64,000 nt of DNA from Gallionella sp. (GTDB lineage Bacteria > Pseudomonadota > Gammaproteobacteria > Burkholderiales > Gallionellaceae): assembly GCA_028687575.1 (NCBI GenBank), contig JAQTZW010000009.1:49664-113663 (forward strand), given 5' to 3'. A model generated the notes under the pieces. The model saw nothing but the letters and a program-made list of their open reading frames with translations. It was not told the origin of the DNA and ran no database searches. Within the stretch, counting starts at the first letter, position 1; each line of letters begins with the position of its first letter. Positions 9,964-18,172 of the stretch are shown here, in pieces. The position numbers and the translations under genes are program-made.

Positions 9964-10869
9964 ATGTGGTTCAAGAATATCTTCATCTATCGCCTGCCCG
10001 CCGACAGCGCCCTCAGCGCCGAATGGCTACAGGAAAAACTGGCACAAAAGCCGCTGCTACCCTGTAGCGGGCTGGATAAGCAGAGTCGCGGCTGGGTCTC
10101 CCCGCGCGGCAATGACCGACTGGTGCACGTGAGCAACCAACAACTGCTGTTCGCGCTGGGCATTGAACAAAAGCTGCTGCCCGCCTCCATCATCAACCGC
10201 TTCGCCAAGGAACGCATCGCCGACATCGAGGCGCAGCAGGGCTACAAGGTGGGACGCAAGCAGAGCAAGGAGATCAAGGAGGCGATTGCCGAAGAATTGC
10301 TGCCGCGCGCCTTTGCAGTACAACGCACCACCTACGCCTGGCTGGATGCAGCACACGGCCTGCTGGTGATAGATGCGGCATCATCAACCCGCGCGGAAGA
10401 GCTGCTGGAATTCCTGATCAAGACGGTGGATGATCTGCCGACGATCAAGCCGCTGCACACCGAACTCTCGCCCGGTTCGGCGATGACCGACTGGCTGGCC
10501 GCCGAAGCTGCGCCCGCCGGCTTCACGATAGATCGCGAACTGGAACTACGCGCATCCGGCGATAGCCGCGCGACGGTACGTTACGCCAACCACGCGCTGG
10601 AAGGCGAGGAGATACTCGCGCACATCACTTCCGGCAAACGCGCCACCCGACTGGGCCTGACTTGGGACGACCGCATCTCCTTCGTGCTGAACGACCAGTT
10701 GCAACTCAAGCGCCTCGACTTTCTCGACATCATCAAGGAAGAATCCGGCATGCTGGCCGATACCGCCGAAGAGATGTTCGAACTGGATTTCACGCTGATG
10801 ACGGGTGAACTTGCCAAATTGGTGGACGAACTTTGCGACGCGCTGGGCGGCGAACAGGCAGCCGCATAA
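9964..10869 (+). CDS. rdgC: Recombination-associated protein RdgC
   Basis: Nucleoid-associated, ring-forming DNA-binding protein that limits RecA-promoted recombination and supports replication-fork restart. 301 residues, full length. The N-terminus MWFKNIFIYRLP and the segments GWVSPRG, ITLG-like IEQKLLPASIINR and the RdgC core KEIKEAIAEELLPRAFA are typical. The ATG at 9964 is preceded by GGAG at good spacing; a TATAAT at 9932-9937 could serve as a -10 element although no good -35 is visible. A 12-bp AT-rich inverted repeat begins at the stop codon (10862-10891). Confidence 0.95.
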   Translation: MWFKNIFIYRLPADSALSAEWLQEKLAQKPLLPCSGLDKQSRGWVSPRGNDRLVHVSNQQLLFALGIEQKLLPASIINRFAKERIADIEAQQGYKVGRKQSKEIKEAIAEELLPRAFAVQRTTYAWLDAAHGLLVIDAASSTRAEELLEFLIKTVDDLPTIKPLHTELSPGSAMTDWLAAEAAPAGFTIDRELELRASGDSRATVRYANHALEGEEILAHITSGKRATRLGLTWDDRISFVLNDQLQLKRLDFLDIIKEESGMLADTAEEMFELDFTLMTGELAKLVDELCDALGGEQAAA

Positions 10870-10891
10870 AAAAAAATAATTTTTTATGCGG
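10862..10891. repeat. AT-rich perfect inverted repeat at the end of rdgC
   Basis: The stop codon of rdgC is inside the left arm of a 12-bp perfect inverted repeat (10862-10873 against 10880-10891) with a six-base loop. The arms are CCGC followed by A/T runs, so the RNA hairpin is weak in GC and lacks a downstream U-tract. It may act as a weak terminator or 3' stabiliser. Confidence 0.5.
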
Positions 10892-10945
10892 AGTGTGAAC
10901 TTTTTTCAAATTGGCTTGCCTTACGTTCCAGTTAGCGCAAGCTAT

Positions 10946-11039
10946 CATCCGTTCAATCCCCCCGAACGGATGTCTTACACTCCTCCCTGGTTGTTAAGAC
11001 TTATTCGCCCCTGAACCAAAAGTTCAGGGGCATTTTTTT
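10946..11039 (+). ncRNA. Candidate small RNA with anti-Shine-Dalgarno loop
   Basis: The intergenic region between rdgC and the cytochrome gene folds into three consecutive hairpins on the + strand. The first is a perfect 9-bp stem (10946-10954/10964-10972). The second pairs 10972-10977 with 10995-11000 and its loop contains TCCTCCCT, complementary to Shine-Dalgarno sequences. The third is a strong intrinsic terminator at 11007-11039. This is the layout of trans-acting small RNAs that bind ribosome sites. No convincing promoter was found (a TTGCCT at 10916-10921 has no well-spaced -10), so the 5' end is a guess, and a processed 3' UTR of rdgC is an alternative. No family was matched. Confidence 0.5.
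11007..11039 (+). terminator. Intrinsic terminator
   Basis: A perfect 10-bp GC-rich stem (GCCCCTGAAC at 11007-11016 with its complement at 11022-11031), a five-base loop and a run of seven T at 11033-11039. It ends rdgC transcription and/or the candidate small RNA. Confidence 0.9.
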
Positions 11040-11130
11040 GCCCAAGCGCCGCATGTGACTTTTCTCACAGACAGCCCCGCCACCATCCCTTAACCTGCGC
11101 GTCCTTCATCATCAACCAAAGGAAGCACAC

Positions 11131-11595
11131 ATGAAATCCAACAAGCTAGCTGCCACCGCCATCCTGCTTTGGCTTGCCACCATCGCCGTCTTTGCCTGGC
11201 TCTTCGTTCATGGCAACACCACCGCCGGCAGCGACGGCAGGACCGCCATCCTGCTGAAAACAGAAGAACGCGGGCTGGTGCTGGCCGAGATGCGCGGCCT
11301 GCTGTCGGCGACCCAGGCCGTACTGGACGGCGCAAATCAGAATGACATGAAGCTGGTTGCCAAAACTGCTACCGCCGCCGGCATGGGCAGCGCAGCTGAC
11401 GTTAATCCGGTATTGATGGCCAAACTGCCGGTGGATTTCAAATCGCTGGGCATGAGCGTCCACCACGATATGGACGAGATCGCCAAAGCCGCCGAGGCCG
11501 GCGTGCCGCAAGCCGAGATACTGAAAATGACCTCCAATACGCTGACCAAGTGCGTCGCCTGCCATTCCGCATGGCAGCTCAAGGAAGCGAACTGA
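11131..11595 (+). CDS. Membrane-anchored monohaem cytochrome c (cytochrome c'-like)
   Basis: A 154-residue exported protein with an N-terminal hydrophobic helix (about residues 7-27) that is either a signal peptide or an anchor, and a single haem c motif CVACH close to the C-terminus (about residue 145). A C-terminal CxxCH following a mostly helical domain (LAEMRGLLSATQAVLDGA, MDEIAKAAEAGV) is the arrangement of cytochromes c' and related four-helix cytochromes, but the distal part is not close enough to name. The ribosome site AAAGGAAG lies upstream of the ATG. It stands alone between the candidate small RNA and a convergent gene. Likely role: periplasmic electron transfer or ligand binding; partner unknown. 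Confidence 0.8.
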   Translation: MKSNKLAATAILLWLATIAVFAWLFVHGNTTAGSDGRTAILLKTEERGLVLAEMRGLLSATQAVLDGANQNDMKLVAKTATAAGMGSAADVNPVLMAKLPVDFKSLGMSVHHDMDEIAKAAEAGVPQAEILKMTSNTLTKCVACHSAWQLKEAN

Positions 11596-11621
11596 TCGCC
11601 TGACGCCCTGCCCGCCCGGAT

Positions 11622-12347
11622 TCAATCCGGGCGGTTAATTGTGAAGCGCATCACCCGGTAGAACCCGTCAAAGCAGTATTCGACATGCGGCTCGCCATCC
11701 AGCGACTTGCCGTTGTTGGCGAGTGCCTGGCGCAACTCGGCTGCCACATCTTCCCGCCAGAACCCCGGCAGGAACGGCTCCAACCTTCCCAGCAGCCAGC
11801 GAAACGGCACGAACCGGTAAAGCGGATGCCGCACCGGCAGCGGCGCGTACTCGGTGAGCAGCACCGATCCGCCCGCCCTGACCACGCGCGCAATCTCGCC
11901 GTAAGTGCGGCGGCGCGCCTCGGGCGGCATCTCGTGCAGCAGGAAGAACACGATCACCTGATCGAAAGTGTCGTCGGCATAGGCCAAACGCTCGGCATTC
12001 ATGCGCGCCAGCGGACAGCGTGACGCCACCTCAAGGGTCTTGCGGCGCGCCAGCAGCAACTGGCCGGTCGCCACATCGCACAGATGCACGTCGTTGTCGC
12101 TGGCGGCCAGCAACACAGGCGTGAGCTTGCCGTACACGCAGGTCAGTTGCAGCAGTCGCGCACCGGGTCGCTTCTTGGCCTGCGCCAGCGTGTTGTGTAA
12201 CAGTTTGTCGTATTGTCCGAACAGGATGGCATTGATGATGGGCTGATGGTCGAACAGCCAGATGCCCCAGCGCCACAGATAGGCCCACCAGTAATAGCGC
12301 GCCAGATACTCCGGCACACCGCCCAGAAATTTCCGGTAGAAGCGCAT
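11622..12347 (-). CDS. rquA: RquA-like protein (rhodoquinone biosynthesis), methyltransferase fold
   Basis: A 241-residue protein with a class I methyltransferase fold. The N-terminal segment with YYWWAYLWRWGIWLFD and ILFGQYDKLL, the altered SAM motif LLQLTCVYGKLTPVL (VYG in place of the usual GCGxG), and FFLLHEMPPEARR resemble RquA, the enzyme that converts ubiquinone to rhodoquinone by using SAM as amino donor. Rhodoquinone serves fumarate respiration and other low-potential reactions. The match is from memory of the family, so a generic methyltransferase is the alternative. It is the last gene of the argS-SPOR-dsbA-SDR run, only 4 bases after the SDR gene, so the two are probably co-translated. 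Confidence 0.6.
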   Translation of the reverse strand: MRFYRKFLGGVPEYLARYYWWAYLWRWGIWLFDHQPIINAILFGQYDKLLHNTLAQAKKRPGARLLQLTCVYGKLTPVLLAASDNDVHLCDVATGQLLLARRKTLEVASRCPLARMNAERLAYADDTFDQVIVFFLLHEMPPEARRRTYGEIARVVRAGGSVLLTEYAPLPVRHPLYRFVPFRWLLGRLEPFLPGFWREDVAAELRQALANNGKSLDGEPHVEYCFDGFYRVMRFTINRPD

Positions 12348-12351
12348 CCGG

Positions 12352-13119
12352 CTAGATCAGGCCGCGCGGCTTGTGCGGCGCGTTGGCGAACAATCGGTCG
12401 TACAGCCAGCGCGGCAGGCGCTTTAACACCGCGCCGACCAACCCCATCTGCCAAGGGATCACGGTGAATGCGACCTGCCGCTCTATCGCCCGTGCCATGC
12501 GCCGCGCCGCCTCGGGCGCTTCCAGAATGAACGGCATCGAGTAGGGATTGACCGCCGTCATCGGGGTCTTGATGTAGCCGGGGCAGATGGTCACCACCTC
12601 GACGCCGCTGGCGCGCAACTCAACGCGCAGCGATTCCAGATAGGAGGTGGCCGCCGCCTTGGAGGCGGAATAGGCGCCCGCACCCGGCAAGCCTCGAAAG
12701 CCCGCCACACTGGCGATACCCACCAGCGTACCGCCCCCCGCCTCACGCATCGCCGCAACGAAAGGCTGGAAGGTGTGCACCATGCCCAGCACGTTGATGT
12801 CCATCACCTGACGGAAGGCATCGGCGTCCTCGGCATGTTCGGTCAGCGTGCCGACACTCACCCCGGCGTTGGCGATCACCACGTCCGGTGCGCCGGCGCA
12901 CGCGATGAAGTCGGCGGCAGCCTGCCGCACGGAAACCGCATCGCGCACATCCAGCGCATAGCCATGAACTTGTCCCGGAAATTCTGCCGCGAGCGATTCA
13001 AGCAAGTCTTTACGCCGCGCGATGGCGGCGACGATTGCACCGCGCTCAAGATAATGGCGCGCCAGCGCCTGACCCAAGCCACTGGACGCGCCAGTGATGA
13101 CGACTTTCAGTGGTATCAA
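12352..13119 (-). CDS. SDR family NAD(P)-dependent oxidoreductase
   Basis: Classical short-chain dehydrogenase, 255 residues. The cofactor motif is VVITGASSGLGQAL at the N-terminus, the structural NAG motif is IANAGVS around residue 85, and the catalytic YSASKAA is near residue 155, preceded by the serine of IASVAG. The sequence CPGYIKTPMTAVNPYSMPF resembles SDRs commonly annotated as acting on lipid or acyl substrates, but the substrate cannot be read. The frame opens with TTG at 13119, overlapping the dsbA stop in TTGA, and no ribosome site is obvious, suggesting coupling to dsbA. It is followed by the RquA-like gene. Confidence 0.88.
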   Translation of the reverse strand: MIPLKVVITGASSGLGQALARHYLERGAIVAAIARRKDLLESLAAEFPGQVHGYALDVRDAVSVRQAAADFIACAGAPDVVIANAGVSVGTLTEHAEDADAFRQVMDINVLGMVHTFQPFVAAMREAGGGTLVGIASVAGFRGLPGAGAYSASKAAATSYLESLRVELRASGVEVVTICPGYIKTPMTAVNPYSMPFILEAPEAARRMARAIERQVAFTVIPWQMGLVGAVLKRLPRWLYDRLFANAPHKPRGLI

Positions 13120-13784
13120 TGCTGGGCTTTTGCCTTGCTGCCGGCGGCAGTGCTCGCCTTGCCTACCGCAGGATGCGTCTTGCGCGCCATCGCGATGACT
13201 TCGTTCAGCACGCGGATGGTGTCGGCTGGCTGCAGGCCGGTTATCTTGTATTTGCCGTCCACGATGAGTGTAGGTGTGCCGTCAATCGCATACTGGCGCA
13301 GCATCTGCTTGGCGCGCTCGATCTTGCTGTTCACCGTAAAGGACTGGTAGTTCGAAGCAAAAGTCTTGCGATCCACACCGTTGCTGGCAACGAACGCGCC
13401 TATCGTATCCAGGTCGTACAGATCCAGTTGTTTCACATGGATGGCTTGGTAAATGGCATCGTCCATCTGCTTGATTTTACCCATGGTTTCCAGCGCGAAA
13501 TAAGTACGTGCCAGCGGCTCGGTCGAGCTGTAGAACATGGTGGGGACATAGCTGATTGCGACATCTGCCGGCATGGACTTTTCCCAGTCGGCCAAAAAGG
13601 GATGCAGATGGAAACAGTGACCGCACTGGTAGAAGAAGAATTCCAGCACTTCAATCTTTTTGGTGTCGGTCGGCTGGGCTGGGTTAAGCAGGGTGTAATC
13701 CCGGCCCTGTTGCGCAGCGGCAAAAGCCTGGCTGGCGAACACCAGCATCACTGTAATGACCAAACTTTTCAGTAGCTTCTTCAC
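13116..13784 (-). CDS. dsbA: Thiol:disulfide interchange protein DsbA
   Basis: Periplasmic oxidoreductase that introduces disulfide bonds into exported proteins. 222 residues with a signal peptide (MKKLLKSLVITVMLVFASQAFA). The active site is CGHC within FFFYQCGHCFHLHPFL (near residue 55) and the cis-proline loop is GTPTLIVDGKY near residue 170. The C-terminus is a Lys/Ala-rich tail. It follows the SPOR-domain gene in the argS run, which is a common betaproteobacterial order, and overlaps the downstream SDR gene by 4 bases. The window also encodes a DsbC-like isomerase at 32280. Confidence 0.95.
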   Translation of the reverse strand: MKKLLKSLVITVMLVFASQAFAAAQQGRDYTLLNPAQPTDTKKIEVLEFFFYQCGHCFHLHPFLADWEKSMPADVAISYVPTMFYSSTEPLARTYFALETMGKIKQMDDAIYQAIHVKQLDLYDLDTIGAFVASNGVDRKTFASNYQSFTVNSKIERAKQMLRQYAIDGTPTLIVDGKYKITGLQPADTIRVLNEVIAMARKTHPAVGKASTAAGSKAKAQH

Positions 13785-13830
13785 TTGTTACTCCTTGAGA
13801 ATGGATGGAAAGCCATCAAACCTGCAACGG

Positions 13831-14445
13831 TCAGCGGGTTAGAGCGGCATCAATGCCGATTTGTTTCAAACTGGCGCGCGCGGCGTTCATTTCCTTTTCG
13901 CTTTGGAACGGGCCGACCAGGACACGGTGCCACGCTGTACCATCCTGCGAATTGACTGTCTGCACGCGAGACTCCACGCCCTTCATCGCCAGCCGCGCCT
14001 TCAGGTTCTCGGCGGCATCGGCAGTGGCGAACGAGCCGACCTGCAAGGAAGTCGGCGGGAAAGCCGTTGCAGGTTTATTCTCGACCGGCTTGGGCGCTTC
14101 TGCCGGCTGTGGGGCAGATTTGGCATCCGGCTTATCGGTCAGCACCTTGTAGAACTCAAATCTGGGCTTGGCTTCTTCCGCCGGTACGGCTGGTGCAACC
14201 GCGGTCTCTGCCTTGACGGGTGCCACTCCAGCTGCCGGCTTGACGACTTCTTCCGGCTTGGCCACGTCTGCCGCAGGCCTGACCGCCTGTTCCTTATTGA
14301 CGAACGGACTGGGTGATTTCAGCAGATACCAGGCCAGGCCCGCCGCCAGTGCAACACCGAACACCATGCCCAGCAGAATGCCAGTCAGCAGCGAACTCCC
14401 GCTCTTTTTCGGCGCATCGGATTTATTGCGTGTCGGTCTACTCAT
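13831..14445 (-). CDS. SPOR domain-containing membrane protein
   Basis: Bitopic inner-membrane protein (204 residues): short basic cytoplasmic N-terminus, one transmembrane helix at about 19-41 (LTGILLGMVFGVALAAGLAWYLL), a Pro/Ala/Lys/Val-rich periplasmic linker (about 45-125), and a C-terminal SPOR domain (about 127-204, containing LQVGSFATADAAENLKARL and VLVGPFQSEKEMNAARASL). SPOR domains bind denuded peptidoglycan at the division septum, so this is probably an FtsN-like or accessory division protein. Position between argS and dsbA is conserved in betaproteobacteria. Confidence 0.92.
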   Translation of the reverse strand: MSRPTRNKSDAPKKSGSSLLTGILLGMVFGVALAAGLAWYLLKSPSPFVNKEQAVRPAADVAKPEEVVKPAAGVAPVKAETAVAPAVPAEEAKPRFEFYKVLTDKPDAKSAPQPAEAPKPVENKPATAFPPTSLQVGSFATADAAENLKARLAMKGVESRVQTVNSQDGTAWHRVLVGPFQSEKEMNAARASLKQIGIDAALTR

Positions 14446-14490
14446 CTTCTCATCATTCCATCGGTCAATTCGGGTGCGCGTACTGCCCGA

Positions 14491-16167
14491 TTACATTCTG
14501 TCCGGCGCGCTGACACCCAACAGCGTCAGTCCGTTGTGCATCACCTGCGCGGTCGCCGCGATCAATGCCAGTCTGGCATGCTTGACTGCAGCATCCTCGA
14601 CCAAAAAGCGCGAGGCATTATAGTAGCTATGAAAAGCTGCCGCCAAATCCTTCAGATAGAAGGCGATGAGGTGCGGCGCCAGCTCCTCCGCAGCGTTCTC
14701 GATCACCTGCGGGTAGTCGATCATCAGTTGCAGCAGCGCCGTTTCGTATTCGCTGTCGAGCAGACCCACCTCCGCCTGCAATAGTTCCCCGCGTTCGCCG
14801 CCCCACGACTCCAGCACCGTACTGATGCGAGCGTGAGCATACTGGATGTAATAGACAGGATTGTCGTTACTGCGAGATTTCGCCAGATCAATATCGAATA
14901 CCAGTTGCGAATCGGGATGGCGGGCGGCCAGGAAGTAGCGCGTCGCGTCGCAGCCAACTTCATCTATCAGGTCGCGCAGCGTGACATAACTGCCGGCGCG
15001 CTTGGAAATCTTCACCTCTTCACCGTTTTTCAGCACCGTCACCATCTGATGCAGCACATAGTCCGGCCAGCCCTTGGGGATGCCGACATCCAGCGCCTGC
15101 AAACCGGCGCGCACGCGGGTGATGGTGCTGTGATGGTCGGCACCCTGCTCGTTTACGACACGCACGAAACCGCGCTGCCACTTCTCCAGATGGTAGGCCA
15201 CGTCCGGCACGAAATAGGTATAACCGCCGTCGGTCTTGCGCATCACGCGATCCTTGTCGTCGCCGAAATCCGTGGTACGCAGCCACAACGCGCCGTCCTG
15301 CTCATAGGTATGGCCGCTGGCGATCAAGCCGTCCACTGCCGCCTGTACCTTGCCCTCGGAGTAAAGCGCAGACTCCAGCGAGAACACATCGAACTCCACG
15401 TTGAATGCGCGCAGGTCGAGATCCTGCTCGCGGCGCAGATAGGCCACCGCGAAATGGCGGATCGCCTCGGCATCGTCCGCATCGCCCTTGCCGGTGTAGC
15501 TCTGGTCGTCCGACTCTACCGACTCCCCGGCCATATAGGCATTGGCAACATCCTGTATGTAATCACCGCGATAGCCGCCCTCAGGCCAGGACGAATGGTC
15601 CGGGGTGATGCCCTTGCAGCGCAACTGCACGGATTGCGTCAGGTTTTCGATCTGCGCGCCGGCGTCGTTGTAATAGAACTCGCGGGTGACATTCCAGCCC
15701 GCCGCATGCAACACGTTGCACAGGCAATCGCCGACCGCAGCGCCGCGACCGTGGCCGACATGCAGCGGCCCAGTCGGGTTCGCCGACACGAATTCCACCT
15801 GCAGCTTGCGCCCGCCACCCAGATGGATGTGACCGTAGCCCGCCCCTGCATGCAGCACGCTATGCACCACCTGCTGCTTGGCAGCGGTGGCGATGAACAC
15901 ATTGATGAATCCCGCACCGGCGATCTCTACCTTCTCGACCACCTCCGATTTGGGCAAGGCGGCGATCAGCGCATTGGCGATGTCGCGCGGCGATTTTCTG
16001 AGCGGCTTGGCCAGTTGCATCGCCAAATTGCAGGCGTAGTCGCCATGCGATGCCAGCTTGGGACGTTCGATCAGCACGGTGGCAGCAGCCTGCTCGGGCG
16101 CGACCTCACGCAGTGCTTGGGAAAACAGTTCGGCCAGATGGGATTTGAAATTCAATACGACAGACAT
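14491..16167 (-). CDS. argS: Arginyl-tRNA synthetase
   Basis: Class I synthetase that charges tRNA-Arg. 558 residues. The HIGH-type motif is HVGHGRGA in [13 protein letters not shown], and the KMSKS position reads ISKRAG, the usual ArgRS variant. N-terminal additional domain ([18 protein letters not shown]) and the C-terminal anticodon-binding domain (ISTVLESW onward) are both complete. The frame is open to 16200, but the ATG at 16167 ([11 protein letters not shown]) fits the family start. A TGGTATAAT extended -10 lies about 140 bases upstream on this strand. It heads the run argS-SPOR-dsbA-SDR-RquA-like. Confidence 0.96.
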   Translation of the reverse strand: MSVVLNFKSHLAELFSQALREVAPEQAAATVLIERPKLASHGDYACNLAMQLAKPLRKSPRDIANALIAALPKSEVVEKVEIAGAGFINVFIATAAKQQVVHSVLHAGAGYGHIHLGGGRKLQVEFVSANPTGPLHVGHGRGAAVGDCLCNVLHAAGWNVTREFYYNDAGAQIENLTQSVQLRCKGITPDHSSWPEGGYRGDYIQDVANAYMAGESVESDDQSYTGKGDADDAEAIRHFAVAYLRREQDLDLRAFNVEFDVFSLESALYSEGKVQAAVDGLIASGHTYEQDGALWLRTTDFGDDKDRVMRKTDGGYTYFVPDVAYHLEKWQRGFVRVVNEQGADHHSTITRVRAGLQALDVGIPKGWPDYVLHQMVTVLKNGEEVKISKRAGSYVTLRDLIDEVGCDATRYFLAARHPDSQLVFDIDLAKSRSNDNPVYYIQYAHARISTVLESWGGERGELLQAEVGLLDSEYETALLQLMIDYPQVIENAAEELAPHLIAFYLKDLAAAFHSYYNASRFLVEDAAVKHARLALIAATAQVMHNGLTLLGVSAPDRM

Positions 16168-16304
16168 GGATGAGTACCAATAAGCAAAATCGTCCCGCAC
16201 GGCATTCTCACCGCACCGGCAACGGGTGGCCGGACAGCATGGAACGGGCTGGACATGTTCATAATCCGGGCAGCCTACGCACCTGCCCGTTAAAAGAGCG
16301 GCGG

Positions 16305-16313
16305 ATTATACCA
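16305..16313 (-). promoter_or_regulatory. Extended -10 promoter element for argS
   Basis: On the minus strand this reads TGGTATAAT, a perfect extended -10 box. No good -35 is present, as is usual for extended -10 promoters. It implies a transcript start near 16298 and a leader of about 130 bases before argS containing a 7-bp hairpin (16267-16273/16283-16289). Confidence 0.55.
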
Positions 16314-16364
16314 TCCGTGCCCGCTTCGTTTGTTTCGGAAATGCCCGCGTAGCGCCTGGCCAGA

Positions 16365-17261
16365 CTAGCCGCGCGGATGGTGTTCCGCGTGCAACTTCTT
16401 GAGCCGCTCGCGTGCCACATGGGTGTAGATTTGCGTGGTGGAAATATCGGCATGCCCCAGCAGCAACTGCACCACGCGCAGATCGGCGCCATGATTCAGC
16501 AAATGGGTGGCGAAAGCGTGGCGCAGCGTATGCGGCGAAAGCGGCTTGTGCAACCCGCCCCGCCTCGCGTGCTGCTTGATCAGATACCAGAACATCTGCC
16601 GCGTCATTGCCCCGCCTCTAGCGGTGACAAACAGCGCGTCGCTGACCTGCCCGTCCAGCAGCACGGCTCGCCCGTCAGACAGATAGCGCTCCAGCCAGTC
16701 CAGCGCATCCTCGCCCAACGGCACCAGCCGGTCCTTGTTGCCCTTGCCAGTCACGCGCAGCACGCCCATGTCCCGGCTGACCTGCGCCAGCCGCAACCCC
16801 ACCAGTTCGGAAACGCGCAATCCGGAAGCGTACAACACCTCGAACATGGTGCGATCACGCAGCCCCAGCGGGGTCTGCACATCGGGCGCAGCCAACAGCA
16901 GTTCGACATCCTGCTCAGTCAGCGTTTTGGGCAGATTACGCGGCAGCTTGGGCGTGTCTATCTTCAGCGTGGGATCGGTCGCCACCCGGCCCTGTCTGAG
17001 CAGGTAGCGGTATAGCCGCTTGAGGCTGGAAAGATTTCTGGCAGCGGAACTGGCACGGGCTGCTTCGACACCGAACAGGTGCGCCAGATAGCCTTGCACA
17101 TCACCGTGGTCTGCCTGCAACAAGGGCGCGCCCCGACCAGCTTCCAGCCACACGGCGAATTTATTCAGGTCGCGCCGGTAACTCTCCAGCGTATTGCGCG
17201 CGAGACCGTCCTCCAGCCACAGGTTGTCGCAAAACTCATCCAGCAACTCGGCATTGTTCAC
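16365..17261 (-). CDS. xerD: Site-specific tyrosine recombinase XerD
   Basis: Cytoplasmic recombinase that, with XerC, resolves chromosome dimers at dif. 298 residues. The N-terminal SAM-like core-binding domain (LLDEFCDNLWLEDGLARNTLESYRRDL is its opening stretch) is followed by the catalytic domain with Arg in ASGLRVSELVGL, Lys in VTGKGNKDRLVPL, HxxR in SPHTLRHAFATHLL, His in LLGHADISTTQIY and the nucleophile Tyr in YTHV. The start is GTG at 17261, which overlaps the ogt stop in GTGA; an open extension upstream overlaps ogt and is not used. The full length and conserved context indicate the housekeeping recombinase, not a mobile-element integrase. Confidence 0.93.
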   Translation of the reverse strand: MNNAELLDEFCDNLWLEDGLARNTLESYRRDLNKFAVWLEAGRGAPLLQADHGDVQGYLAHLFGVEAARASSAARNLSSLKRLYRYLLRQGRVATDPTLKIDTPKLPRNLPKTLTEQDVELLLAAPDVQTPLGLRDRTMFEVLYASGLRVSELVGLRLAQVSRDMGVLRVTGKGNKDRLVPLGEDALDWLERYLSDGRAVLLDGQVSDALFVTARGGAMTRQMFWYLIKQHARRGGLHKPLSPHTLRHAFATHLLNHGADLRVVQLLLGHADISTTQIYTHVARERLKKLHAEHHPRG

Positions 17262-17722
17262 AGCGCGCCCTCGTGCCTGAGCAGCCAGCGCTTGATGTCC
17301 AGCGTGTGATCGCCGGCCTGTTTCATAAAGCCGCCGATGCCCGCCTTGGCAACGACGCGATGGCACGGGATCAGGATGGGAAAAGGATTCGCGCCACATG
17401 CCCCACCTACGGCCTGTGCGCTGGAATGCAGTTGCGCGGCCAGTTCTCCGTAGCTGCGCGTCTGGCCGCGCGGGATCTCCAGCATCGCCTGCCAGACCTT
17501 TTGCTGATGCGGCGTGGCAAAGACCTTCAGCGGCAACGCAAACTCACTGTCGGGATCGTCGAAATAGCGCTGCAACTGCCTGACCGCCTCGGCGGCCAAG
17601 GCATTGGCGGCAGGCTTAGACTCAAGCCGGAATCGCAACAAATCCACTGCAAGCACCGCGTCGTCATCGCAGCGGATGCCGATAGTGCCGAACGGGACGG
17701 AAAGGATGGCCTGATAATTCAT
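17258..17722 (-). CDS. ogt: Methylated-DNA--protein-cysteine S-methyltransferase
   Basis: Suicide DNA-repair protein that transfers methyl groups from O6-methylguanine and O4-methylthymine to its own cysteine. 154 residues. The active-site motif IPCHRVVA is near residue 125, preceded by the helix-turn-helix region (FATPHQQKVWQAMLEIPRG contains the DNA-binding arginine context) and VGGACGANPFPIL. No AraC-like Ada domain is present. It precedes and overlaps xerD by 4 bases. A bidirectional-looking terminator separates it from the ribosomal operon. Confidence 0.93.
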   Translation of the reverse strand: MNYQAILSVPFGTIGIRCDDDAVLAVDLLRFRLESKPAANALAAEAVRQLQRYFDDPDSEFALPLKVFATPHQQKVWQAMLEIPRGQTRSYGELAAQLHSSAQAVGGACGANPFPILIPCHRVVAKAGIGGFMKQAGDHTLDIKRWLLRHEGAL

Positions 17723-17740
17723 GCCGGCATGATAGCGGAA

Positions 17741-17770
17741 ATAAAAAACGGGAGCCTAGGCTCCCGTTTT
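17741..17770 (-). terminator. Intrinsic terminator after rplS
   Basis: A 10-bp stem (AAAACGGGAG with its complement) whose loop CCTAGG is itself palindromic, followed on the minus strand by a T-run (TTTTTTAT). It ends the rpsP-rimM-trmD-rplS transcript just before ogt. Confidence 0.9.
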
Positions 17771-17788
17771 CTCGCGCACAAAAGCAGA

Positions 17789-18160
17789 TTACTGGGCTGC
17801 TTTGCGTGCTGGCAATTTTTCCTTGATACGTGCGGATTTGCCTGAACGCTCACGCAAGTAGTACAGCTTGGCACGACGCACAGCACCACGACGCTTGACT
17901 TCGATGCTCTCGATGACAGGCGAATAAGTTTGGAAAGTACGCTCCACGCCTTCGCCGGAAGAGATCTTGCGAACGATGAAAGAGGAGTTCAGACCACGGT
18001 TGCGCTTGGCGATAACCACGCCTTCAAAAGCCTGTACGCGCTTGCGGGTACCTTCAACCACGTTCACACCTACCACGACGGTGTCGCCAGGGGCGAAGTC
18101 GGGGATGGTCTTGCCCAGACGGGCGATTTCTTCTTGTTCCAGTTGCTGAATCAGATTCAC
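17789..18160 (-). CDS. rplS: 50S ribosomal protein L19
   Basis: Large-subunit protein at the interface with the 30S subunit. 123 residues with the typical opening ([16 protein letters not shown]), the core [31 protein letters not shown], and the [25 protein letters not shown] basic region near the end. Last gene of the canonical S16-RimM-TrmD-L19 operon, 12 bases downstream of trmD and followed by a strong terminator. Confidence 0.98.
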   Translation of the reverse strand: MNLIQQLEQEEIARLGKTIPDFAPGDTVVVGVNVVEGTRKRVQAFEGVVIAKRNRGLNSSFIVRKISSGEGVERTFQTYSPVIESIEVKRRGAVRRAKLYYLRERSGKSARIKEKLPARKAAQ

Positions 18161-18172
18161 TTGCTGCTCCTT

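Noticed and set aside
16365..17261. xerD as an integrase of a mobile element
   Set aside because: Full-length XerD features, overlap with ogt, no attachment-site repeat, tRNA or phage genes nearby.
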